64,000 nt of DNA from the NCBI GenBank assembly GCA_021527695.1, contig JAKFAO010000012.1, positions 124,001 to 188,000 on the forward strand. Reading direction: 5' to 3'. Made by a program: the position numbers and the translations under genes. Positions 24,425 to 34,506 of this stretch are shown here, in pieces. How positions within the stretch are numbered: position 1 is the first letter of the stretch; every line of letters begins with the position of its first letter. The notes under the pieces are model-generated. The model worked only from the letters and a program-made list of their open reading frames with translations. It did no database searches and had not been told where the DNA came from. The stretch is from Naematelia aurantialba (Eukaryota; Basidiomycota; Tremellomycetes; Tremellales; Naemateliaceae).

Positions 24425-25786
24425 CGGAGGAGTGGTAGGGGGCGATGGATTCATACAGGCGGGGCCTCTTGGGGGCTCTGCGGGGGTTCTACAGCGCAAG
24501 TTGTCATGGGCGCTCTGTTCTTTGTGCATCTGCTAGCTAGTGTCTGGTTCTGCTACTGCAGTCATGCTGGCATGCATTACAGTGCTGTGCGTGCTGCTAC
24601 CTGCGTGGCCGACGACGACCGACTTTTCGTAGAAAGTTGTAGAAACGGCGGGCGGCTTTACGTCGGATTTGTCCTGCCCCTTTTGCTCCCTCGCCTGACT
24701 GTGCCTGAAAACCGCTGCGACTGGAATCAACCGGGCCGCCGTCGTTTGTGGGGGGGGAGACTGGTCTCTCTCCGTGTTCAGTTGTGCTCTTTGTATGAGC
24801 GTGCATTCACTGGAGTAGCGGTCCACTGTCAGTGCAAGAATTGTACAACACCATGCATACCATGCATGCAGTGCTGCTGCGTAGTAAACGTCGGAAGACT
24901 TGTTCCACCGGCGCTTGCGCTGGGTTGGATGACGTACCGAGCAGACTGACTTTCAGGGTCCTTCATTTTGGCGAAAGTCCGGACGGTCGGTAGTGCAGCC
25001 GGGACTCTTGCCTCTCCTCTCCTTCCTCTTCTCCTTTTCCTTCCTTCTCTCCTCCTTCTGTACTCTTTACACAGCGAGTAGCATACACAACAAGGACACA
25101 TCCTCGCAGACGATATAGCCTGTGTATAGCCCCGCGTTATCAGTCGCAGCAGCCGTCAGTCGCCCGCCAGAAGTGACCGCGTAAATAGCCAACAAGGGCC
25201 GGTCGGATCTTGTCGAAGCCAGCGCGAAACACGTTCCCTACACGTTCCCTCCGTGTTATCGCCCTCGTCGTCATCGTCCTCCTCGTTCATCCGCTACCTC
25301 TCTTCTCTGCGCTCCACTCTCCACCCATTCTCCACCACACTCCAGCGGCCCTCCAGCCACTACTCTGCTCTACGTGGCTGTCGCTGTCGCAGTCGCAGTC
25401 GCAGTGGACAACCCCCGAAAATTCCAGACGACGCCGTCTTGACGTCAGACGGACCTCCGCATTTTTCCAAAACCCAACCAACAGTTTCATCCCTTCCTTT
25501 CACTGCTCAGTCACGACTCCTGTTCCTCTTTCATCTGAGCATCACATTGCCTCTCCTTTCTACTCTGCCTCTTGTGCAGCTCGACGCATCCAGCATCCAG
25601 TATCTCTCCTCCCGCGTCCTGCAACATCACTGCCCCAAAGCCAACCCCGCCCCGGAAACCCCGCCTCCGCCAAAGCTACCCCGCCCACCCACACGCCTAC
25701 CGTTCTTCAGTCCACCCCTTCCGTTCTCCTGCCTACCGCCTTTCAGAGCACTCCACCACCTCGAGTGAAACGGTACGCCGAGGCCG
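24425..25786. other. Long 5' region of TPS1
   Basis: 1.36 kb between tandem genes. It contains a pyrimidine-rich tract (about 25010-25065), a common promoter feature in basidiomycetes, and another C/T-rich leader from 25250 to 25780 that is probably 5' UTR. Open frames read through the leader, but they lack codon character and I treat them as chance. Confidence 0.5.
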
Positions 25787-28614
25787 ATGCCGACAAACCC
25801 CCCGCTGTCGCCGTATACCACAACCCAAGTCTCGTCGCCTACGACTTTCACCTCCCCTCAAATGCCGCAATTGCCTCAGCCACCAACACCGCGCATCGAC
25901 GCCAAGGATGCAGGCGAGCAGAGGCTTATCGTCGTGTCCAATCGCTTGCCAGTGACCATCAGCAAGGACCAGAATGGCGAGTATCACTTCAAGGTGAGGC
26001 CAGCTGTCTTGTGCCACTATCACCTTTGCCCCGTCCCCCCACCCCCAAGTTGCACCAGCTCTTTGGCTATGTTCCCTTGCCATTCGAGCGGCGCTGACAT
26101 GGCAGATGTCGTCGGGCGGTCTCGTCTCAGCTCTGAGTGGCTGCAAAAAGACCATGAGTTTCACGTGGATTGGGTGGCCAGGCAAAGACGTAAGCTGCCT
26201 GTGCTCATCTAAGCGGACCACGCGCTGACAGTCGTAGATCCCATTGGCGGACAGGGAGCTGGTCAATTCGCGTCTTCTGAAAGAGTACAACTGCTATCCC
26301 GTCTACCTGAGCGACGAACTGGCCGATAGGCATTACAACGGTGCGTTTTACGTCTTAAAAAAAGACTCTCGCTGACGTCTCGTCTGATCTTCCTCGCGCA
26401 ACATTTCCTTTGGCTTATATCCTCCTCGCGTGTCAATCGTCCCTCGCCTACCTCCTCTTCGCGAAACAACCCTCCCTCCGCTCACCACCTCATTTGGCCA
26501 TCTCCGCCCTTCCATCCCGTCTCTCCACATACAGGCTTCTCCAACTCGATCCTCTGGCCGCTGTTCCACTACCACCCCGGCGAGATGAACTTTGACAGCG
26601 CCAACTGGCTCGCATACCGCGAGGCCAACATGCGTTTCGCCGAAGTCGTCTCACAGATGGCCCAGGCGGGCGACATGGTCTGGGTGCAAGACTACCACCT
26701 GATGCTTCTGCCCATGTTGCTGCGGTCCATGCTTTCCGGCGAGTCCGCGCAACCCGAAACGGTGCGCCGCGAGCTCGGGCGCGTCAAGGAGGGTGTGGAT
26801 GATGGCGTCGTCAAGGGTGTGCTAGGGATGGAGCCAGGAGTCGCGGAGGCAGTCGACGAGGGCTTAGAAACGCTCGACGATGTCGACGAGACTGAGCCGC
26901 TGGAGATCAAGGAGAATTCCGCCCCCAGGCGACCGCACTTCCCTCGTGGCATGTCCGCGTTCCAAAGACAGGAGACCGCGGCGAGGGAGAAGGGTAAAGG
27001 CGGGATCAGGATCGGGTTCTTCTTGCATACCCCGTTCCCAAGTAGCGAAATCTACCGGTGAGCTATTGTTTGTGATATGGTGATCCAGCTCATCAGGTAA
27101 GAATCTTGCCAGTGCGACGGGAAATTTTACTTGGTGTCTTGCAATGCGATCTTATAGGGTGCGTCTGACGTTCTTCTCGGTCAACGTTCGCCTCGATCGG
27201 AAGATTGCCCACGCGGGCATAATGCTCAGTACATGAGCTGTTTTAGCTGACACGTTCGCAGCTTCCACACATACGATTACGCCAGACACTTTTTATCCTC
27301 TTGTACCCGCATTCTGGGCTTGGACACCATGCCCAATGGCGTCGAGTCAGATGGACGATATTGCCAAGTCGGCACATTCCCAATCGGTATTGATCCGATG
27401 CAGTTTGTGGAGGGACTTCAAAAAGATAAAGTCAAGGACAGGCTCGAAGTGCTGGAAAAGCGATTTGAAGGATGCAAGGTGCGTGCGAGACCTCGGTCTG
27501 GATTGTTGGAGGACGGTGGGACCGTCGTTGACGGAATCAGGTTATCATTGGCGTGGACCGACTCGACTACATCAAAGGAATCCCACAAAAACTGCACGCC
27601 TTCGAGGTCTTTTTGGCACAACACCCAGAATGGGTCGGCAAGGTGAGTAGTTAGGATGCCACATCTGTTATCCGTACACGACGAATGCTCATTCGCCTCA
27701 GGTTGTGCTTGTGCAGCTAGCTATCCCGTCGCGCCAGGATGTGGAAGAATACCAAAATCTCCGAGCATGCGTCAACGAGCTGGTTGGCAGGATCAACGGT
27801 CGATTCGGAACAGTCGAGTTTGTGCCGATCCACTACATGCACAAGAGTGTGCCTTTTGAGGAACTCACTGCAATGTACGCGTTGGCCGATGCGTGTCTGG
27901 TCACGAGTACGCGAGATGGAATGAATCTGGTCAGTCTGTCGTGCCATACCACTTCTCCCTCCCGGTACTCTCTGCACCATATCTGATTCTTCTGCTGACG
28001 CACGATAGGTGGCATACGAGTACATCTCGAGTCAAATTAACCGACACGGAGTGATGATTCTGTCCGAGTTTGCTGGGGCTGCGCAAAGTCTGAACGGCAG
28101 TCTGCTCATCAACCCATGTAAGTTGACTCGGGTTTGTTGCCATCGGCCTTAACCGTACTGAAACCGCCTAGGGGACGTGCAGCGAACGGCAGATGCGATC
28201 CACGCCGCGTTGACCATGCCGCAAGAGACGCGCAAATCAAATTGGGAAAAATTGTTCAGCGTGAGTAGACTAGCCGCTGCGTTGTGTGTAGCGCAGTGTC
28301 TGACGCCTGGTAGTATGTTTCAAAATACACGGCCGAGGCATGGGGCATGTCGTTCGTGAGCGAGTGTAAGTTTCTCTCTCGCTTCTTGTGGCCACATACC
28401 TGGTCGATATGAATTGCGCCTCACCCTGTCGATGGGTTTGGAATCCAAGCTGACTTGGGTGATAGTGACGCGTCTATCGGGACATAAGCCGACTGCACCC
28501 ATGATGCCTGGGCGGAAAAAATCAGGCAGCCTGAGCCGGACCAGCAGTAAAGCGAGTATGAACCGACGCACGAGCTATAGCCAGGCTGGGAAGGAGGGCG
28601 TGATTCGGGTCTAG
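25787..28614 (+). CDS. TPS1: Trehalose-6-phosphate synthase (GT20)
   Basis: Twelve exons (25787-25993, 26106-26189, 26238-26340, 26535-27057, 27102-27158, 27262-27478, 27541-27642, 27702-27929, 28009-28117, 28172-28260, 28314-28365, 28466-28614) sum to 639 residues. GT20 motifs are all present: LIVVSNRLPVTI, SSGGLVSAL, FTWIGWPG, NSILWPLFHYHPGE, VWVQDYHLMLLP, IRIGFFLHTPFPSSEIYR, CDLIGFHTYDYARHFL, GVDRLDYIKGIPQKL, STRDGMNLVAYEY, EFAGAAQSLNGSLLINPWD. It makes trehalose-6-P from UDP-glucose and glucose-6-P in the cytosol. An extra ~85-90 residue acidic, disorder-like insert (about residues 195-285) separates MLLPMLLRSML from IRIGFF. The C-terminus is a basic Ser-rich tail. No phosphatase domain is fused, so this is the Tps1 rather than the Tps2 type. 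Confidence 0.96.
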
Positions 28615-28826
28615 ACAGCCACAGTTAGGGCCCGAGGTGTGGCGCGTGTCGAGGGATCAGGCCTGTGGAGGAGCCCAGCGCCGGACATCCGCCTCGTGGA
28701 GTCACCGGAATGGCGAGAGACGCGACGGGTCGGAGGATGAAGAGGCTCTTTCAAGACAAAGACGATAACTGAAACGAGGCCTCACGTCTGGGAGCGACAC
28801 GAATCGGGATACAGGTGGGAGGGATC

Positions 28827-28865
28827 GGTGGTGGGTGGTGGGTGGTGGGTGGTGGGTGGTGGGTG
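28827..28865 (+). repeat. (GGGTGGT)n tandem repeat
   Basis: About five units of GGTGGGT, G-rich enough to form a G-quadruplex. It lies about 210 bp after the TPS1 stop. Confidence 0.8.
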
Positions 28866-29510
28866 AAGGTGACGGGGACGGGGACGGAGATGGGGACGGT
28901 CACTGTTGAGGATGAGGGTGAGGGTGAGGCGATTGGCGATGGGTGACATGTGGCAGTTCCGAAGGGTCCATACATACGTAATAACACGCGCTGTCTCTTT
29001 ATTCATGCATACGATATACGATCCTCCGCCTACCGGCTGATCGACCAGAGATGACTGTCAGACTAGGTACAGGAATGGAATTTGGGGCATCTGAAGTGGA
29101 GCTATCGCGGAGCGAGTGTTCGGCGATCGTCTCATCCACATGGCAGAGGGCCCCAAATGGCCTAAGGGGTGCGAGTGCGAATGGTGCTGGGAGGGTGAGA
29201 GAGAGGGAGAGGGAAGAGGAGTGATGCTGGTGTGGGGGGTCAGCGCCGCGCCGACATCCATCAGCTCGTTCAGCAAGCTCCAAAGTGATCATGAAGATTG
29301 AAGGCTGTATTCATGCTTGCTGTAAATTCCAAATCATGTGCAACGAAGAACCAAAAATATACCACCTCGCTCTACCCCGCTCCGTCCCTCTTACCCGTGC
29401 AGCTCCGCCTTTTCCCTCTCTACTTCCACTGAATCCATTATCGCTCCGTCGTGCATCTCTAACCTTTTATCTCTCGTCTCTCGTCCCTATCCTACGCCCG
29501 CGCCCCACGG

Positions 29511-29545
29511 CCCCGACAGCCCCGACAGCCCCGACAGCCCCGACG
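29511..29545 (+). repeat. 9-bp tandem repeat CCCCGACAG
   Basis: Four units of a 9-bp repeat 50-90 bp beyond the glycogenin stop codon. Confidence 0.75.
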
Positions 29546-29600
29546 CCGCGATGTGCCATAGCCCGACAGTGCCCATCACCGTACCGTAGGGCAACACCCG

Positions 29601-32553
29601 CTAGCGCTCCCGCCCAGTGGCGTGCACCTGGCCGTCGGGACTGGACCCGGTGCCCCCAAACCCAACTTTCAAGAACCGCCCCAGCATCTCCTGCGTCTCT
29701 CTCCGCCTCGTATCGAGTGACGTATTCGGATCCCATATCCGGCCGCTCGAACTGCCCTGCCGTGGGACCCCAGAGTCCGTCTTGGCTTCAATAGTGTAAT
29801 GTCCTGACGGCTGAGCCGCAGGGTGGTGCGACTGCTGCGATTGCTGCGGGGTATGTGGTTGGTGCTGGGCATGAGGCTGCGACTGGTGAGAATGCGCCGA
29901 CGGGAACGGTATGCCCCGCTTCGATCCGTCTGCCGAAAAGGAATCGGAAGGCGGCGTGACGATCAGCGCGTGCGCGCGTGAGGCGTCAGACGACGAGTAC
30001 CCGTGACCTCTAGTAGTCGTCCTGATATCACTGTCGATAGACGGCATCTTGGGGCGCGTAAGAGGCTGTGGCGCAGCAGCATGAGTTTGAGGCAACTCGA
30101 TCGTGCGCATCGCTGGAGATGGCCCGCCCCCCGGGTATACCTGCACTTTGGCGTCGCTGACCTCGGGCTGATCAGTTTGCGCTTGACGATCCAAGTATCG
30201 CGGATTGCTATGGGACCCGTGAGAACTATGAGAATGAGAGCTATGAGACCCATGAGACCCATGAGAGCTATAGGACCCGTAAGAGCTATGAGATCCGCGA
30301 GGGCTGTGAGAGCTCGGAGGGAGCATCGGACGCTCAAGGCTACCAGAACTGGACGACCCAATACGAGGCGAGCTGCGTTCATCGTCCTCGGCATCGCCCT
30401 CATCCTCGTCGTCCCCATCGCCGCTCATATCACTCCGCCGATCAGCCGAAAGCTCCCGCCGCCGTAGCCCATGCTCAACACGTGGAGTAGCTGGCACAGA
30501 TTGTAGTCCCATTGCTTCAAGGTCCCTGGTTGGTCGAGTAGCAGGTTGCCCGGTGATGCGATCGACGTATCGCTGAATGGACGGCATACTGTCCCAAGCA
30601 TTGGTGTACGATGCCATGGCATCTGCCATCGACCGCGGATGCGAAGGTGGGGGGGACGCGGCGCGGCGCGGAGGAGTGGCACTTTGGACAGTGATAGAAA
30701 CTAGGTGGTGCTGGGGTTGAGATGGTTCAGACTGCTTGTACTGGGGTGCTTCGGCCTCGTCTTTGGGAAATACCCGGGACGCTGTGTGATGATGTCTCTG
30801 CGTCTCCCAGGGGAATACTGGCTGAAGATTCGAGCGATCAGGTTTATGTCCACGATATTGCTTGTACCAGTCATCATGTCGAACGTTGTCTGGAAGGGTG
30901 GGGTATTCAGGTTCGACGTGTGAAGCGGGGGCGGAGAAGAAAGACGACTGTTGGGCCGGTGTTGCCTCCCATGCATTTTCGTAGAAGGTGTTCATGGGAA
31001 TAGCCATCTCAGGACCTGCGTTTGCAGGGGGAGAGGAACGTTGAGCATCCCATGTCGCGGGCTGAGTCGTCTGTTGCTCTATCGTCCTAGGCATCGGTGC
31101 GGTGATATGAGGACCAGAGCTTAAAGCCGTTGACTCAGGGGTCGGAGCTTCCGGCTCAACAAAACGGACGGTCTGGGGTCGTTTCGGCTTGGGCATGAGA
31201 AGATCGTACCGACCCTCGAGAGGAAGGGACGTATATTGGCCAGAGGTGTATGCGGTGACGCCTGCTTGGTTCGCCGACTTGAGTTGGTCCAAGTCAAGCC
31301 TGTCTTCTGGCTGCTGCGGTGCAGCTGCCGGCTGATTCCAGACTGCAGGCAATTCGGGGACAGCAAATCGTAAAGGCACGTCAGGCGAGTGGGCGGCGGA
31401 AGGGCGGACATTGCGGTCGTACACAGCGTACCAGCGGTCTATGAGTGCCGGATCTGCAGGTATATCAGCCGAGAACGAGTCGTGGTAAGATGTCATCGAG
31501 AGGACTGACAGTCATAGGTCTGCTCCTGCCCTGATGGCATACCGATTCCGGCAGGTCGGCTGGCTATATGTGACCAAGGCTTGTGTGGCCCGATGAAATG
31601 AACGGCACTGATCTTGTGTCCGTACCGCTTGTATGCTGGAGCGTAGGTGTATGCAGCGGAAGGAGTGACATTGTAGCTGTGAATGTCAGCTGAGACTGTG
31701 TAAAGCGGGTGAGGCGAGGCTCTCACGTGAATGGGAGCCTGTTCCAATTTCCACCGCCTCCTTCTTCAGAGAACCACTCGTTGAGTAAGCCCTGATCTGC
31801 ACCATCAAAGCTCCCATTCCCGTTGCTGGTCAGGTAGATGCCTTCCTCGCCCTCGCCATTTTGCAGGAGGTTACGCAGCCCGACCCAGTCTGTCTCGCGA
31901 GGGCGGATGACCATGACACCCGAGTTGAAGCAATCGGGCCAGCCTGTGTCGGGGCATGCTGAGAGGACATGGGGACTGGTTGTGGTGAAGAGGTGGGACA
32001 GGGGCCGGAGCGGAAGGACATCGGCGTCGAGGTAGATGATGGTGGAGAAGAGGGTGGACAGGCGGAAGAGGTGCAGTTTGGTCAGGGCAAAGTTGAGGTC
32101 GGGCCGCCCTGAGGGAGTGGTCAGCGAGGTGGGTATAGGCAGGAGCGGGGTGGAGGGATAGAGGACAGCAGGAACCGACAGGAACCGGCGGCAAGATAGG
32201 ACGGGTGGAGGGGTGGCGAGGGGTAAGAATGAGGAAGGACTCGAGCTCGGCAGGCAGAGAGGGTTGAGGGATAATGACGGCAGGAAAGCAGTCAAATACT
32301 CACCCATCAATCTCAACCCGTCTTCGCCTTGGGAGCCGCTACCGATGGGCTCGATGCCAATGACGAGATCGAACCCTGCCTTGCGGAGCTCGCCGATGGT
32401 GCTTGCATCGACCGTTTCTGGCGTGACGAGGCAGACGATCTTGAAGTCTCGCGGAGCGGGGTGCAGCTCGAGCAGAGAGTGCAGCAGCACAAGCGCGCCT
32501 GGGAGGTAGGACGGCGTTGTGAGGAGAGTGACAAAGGCGTTGGGGAGCGACAT
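29601..32553 (-). CDS. Glycogenin (GT8), long C-terminal extension
   Basis: Four exons (32553-32304, 32108-31727, 31676-31510, 31453-29601) sum to 883 residues. The GT8 domain fills the first ~290: FVTLLTTPSYLPGALVLLHSL, RPDLNFALTKLHLFRL, the metal-binding DxD in IIYLDADVLPL, FNSGVMVIRP, DQGLLNEWF and HFIGPHKPW. YTYAPAYKRYG aligns with the region holding the auto-glucosylated tyrosine in animal glycogenin. About 550 Ser/Pro/His/Gln-rich, disorder-like residues follow, with SSHGSHS repeats. The tail IWDPNTSLDTRRRETQEMLGRFL resembles the conserved C-terminal segment that binds glycogen synthase. The enzyme primes glycogen by glucosylating itself from UDP-glucose. It is convergent with TPS1. Confidence 0.93.
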
Positions 32554-32597
32554 GCTGCCGACTGCCGTCTGGCAGAATGGGCAGGGAAGAGGGGAGG

Positions 32598-32646
32598 CGA
32601 GACGAGACGAGACGAGAAGAGAAGAGAAGAAAGGAGAAAGGAATGG
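32598..32646 (+). repeat. GAGAC/GAAGA purine tract
   Basis: GACGAGACGAGACGAGAAGAG-type tract, 45-95 bp upstream of the glycogenin ATG. On the glycogenin coding strand it is a C/T tract of the type common in fungal promoters. Confidence 0.6.
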
Positions 32647-33057
32647 AACGGGAAGAGAAGGTGATCAACTACGGAGCAGTGTCAACGGCGCTTCATTCCT
32701 GGCGGAGGAAGTTGGGTGCGGTGTTGGATGCTCGACCGAGCAGCGGACGGTGATCAGCAGGCACACGCAGTTGGGATGGATCGGCGGGGTGGTGTGGGTG
32801 GGTGGTGGTATGGCAGCGAGATTTTCGGTCGCGGGATTGGGAACAGTGGGGCCAAAAAGCAGAAACCTCGAAACCTCGGACCGAGTGCCGTGCGGTTTCC
32901 TCGCTCACCCACGTACTCTATCGTTCTATTGCAATTGCCTGCTGGTGTCGTGATTCGGAGGCAGTGAGGCTCCGATTTTGTCGATGGCGGCCGTGCGAGT
33001 GCGAGAAAGCACACAGGACAAGGATGTCAAGCCTGACAGGTGTGACGAGGTACGACA

Positions 33058-33098
33058 AGGAAGGAAGGAAGGGAAGGGAGGGAAGGGAGGGGAAGGGA
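33058..33098 (+). repeat. GGAA/GGGA microsatellite
   Basis: About 40 bp of imperfect AAGG/GGGAA units. Confidence 0.7.
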
Positions 33099-33425
33099 TG
33101 CGGGCTGTTGACGGATGGCGAGATGGAAAGGGGGACCACGGCCGGGGGATGGGATCGACGGGGATGGAGATGGTGACGGTGACGGAGACGAGAGTGGGGA
33201 TGGGATGGAGAACGGGAAGGGGAAGGAGCGGATCGATGCTAGCGAAGCCTGAAAAGAAACAGAAACAGCCAAGAAGAGCAAGGATTCAAGCTGGTATCCG
33301 GTTCGAGCAGGTCGGTGCAGACAAGGGCCTTTCTTTGCACAGAGGTTGTTACCCTGAAAAGACGACGACGACCGAATCACTACGACCTCGCACCTCCCCC
33401 GCTTCTCACAAGGCCAATATATATC

Positions 33426-33443
33426 CATGCATGCATGCATGCA
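33426..33443 (+). repeat. (ATGC)n microsatellite
   Basis: About four ATGC units, self-complementary. Confidence 0.75.
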
Positions 33444-33778
33444 TTGTTGTACCGGAGCCAGTGAATCATATGATCCCATCACGCTCTACGAGTGGCAGTG
33501 AGTGTCCTGCTCAGCCTATCTCGGTGATCAAGTATGGTGACTGGCCATGGCTGCTGATTTACGTGAGCGAGGGGACTTTGGGGCCTCGTGAATGAGGTGA
33601 TAGACGGTGGGGGCGCCCCGAGTCTAGGCGTCCCAAATCCTTGATATCGCGCCAACCGCTGACCCTGTGGTGAATCTGCACTCTCCTGAGATATCTCCTG
33701 TGGTAAATCTGCAATCTTCGGAGACTGCTCCTGTGCTGCAAACTTCTGAGACTGCTCCTGAGCCTGAACGCCTCTTGG

Positions 33779-33831
33779 GGATCCCGAGACGGGGGATTCC
33801 AAAGTCTGGAGGATCCCGAGACGGGGGATTC
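33779..33831 (+). repeat. 21-bp direct repeat, 32-bp period
   Basis: GGATCCCGAGACGGGGGATTC occurs at 33779-33799 and again, identically, at 33811-33831. The flanking 33660-33780 contains looser repeats of CTGAGA...CTCCTGTG type. Confidence 0.8.
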
Positions 33832-34506
33832 AAACGAGGGAGCTAGGGAAGAATAATTACGACGGGCAGCCAAGGGCGGTGGTGGTCTGGTGGCGTCGGG
33901 GGGATGAGAGTCCCTGAACGACAACGTGCGACGAGGTTGCTCTGCGACGAGGATGCTCGTGCCATTCTCGCTTGCTCCAGTACTGCTAGGATTGGCCCCA
34001 CAAACGTCCAACAACGACAAACTTTCCTCTGTGGGGCCTTGTTGTCTCCGCCAGAGACCAGAGAGCTGCAGCACCGCGGCCTACGCTCCTCTAGCGTCCT
34101 TTTGCAGCGTTCATGACGTACGGCGTCAAAGCGAAATCGCATGGCTGAGGCGCGACTGATTGTTTTTTCGAATGGAACACAGCAAACACGAATGCACAGA
34201 ATCCCGCGCGCTCACCAGGGTGACGATCTTCCCGTACATGAAGCGATAGTAGCCGACAGTGAATCACACGAGATATGGCACAGAATCCTGCTGACTGGGT
34301 GCATTCACGCCCAACAGAGCCACACAAGGGTCGGACCGAATATACAACGTACATACACTCCCTCCAACCGTACAGATCACCCTCAATGCACTGTCGCATC
34401 GTCCCTCTTCGTGCTCATGGAATGGAAGAGCCCGTTACTCCCTCCCCTTCATCCACTTCGTGCTCACCCAGAAGCCCCGACTGGGACGCCGTCCTCCTGT
34501 TCGCGC

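Larger units (their letters stand above)
28615..29600. other. Convergent 3' region with simple repeats
   Basis: Shared 3' flank of TPS1 and glycogenin. It contains a GGGTGGT tract and a CCCCGACAG tract. I see no gene. Confidence 0.5.
32554..34506. other. Long intergenic region with repeats
   Basis: Nearly 2 kb with no gene I can support. It holds purine-rich tracts next to the glycogenin ATG, a GGAA tract, an ATGC tract, and a degenerate repeat area at 33660-33840. Several frames stay open across it, but none has a domain, good codon character or splice structure. Confidence 0.5.

Noticed and set aside
25210..26097. Long open frame (295 codons) overlapping the TPS1 start
   Set aside because: It runs through the C/T-rich leader and the first TPS1 intron in another frame. 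It has low-complexity composition and no domain.
28827..28865. G-rich tract as telomeric repeat
   Set aside because: The GGGTGGT unit differs from fungal TTAGGG-type repeats, is short, and sits between two ordinary genes.
33426..33443. ATGC repeat as another copy of the array 3' element
   Set aside because: It is a simple ATGC microsatellite without the GAG...TGA context and is far from any array gene.
33559..34074. Possible repeat protein (RSSLRSLQHRSSLRRLQ) on the minus strand
   Set aside because: The pattern comes from the DNA repeats at 33660-33840. There is no start context, splice structure or domain to support a gene.
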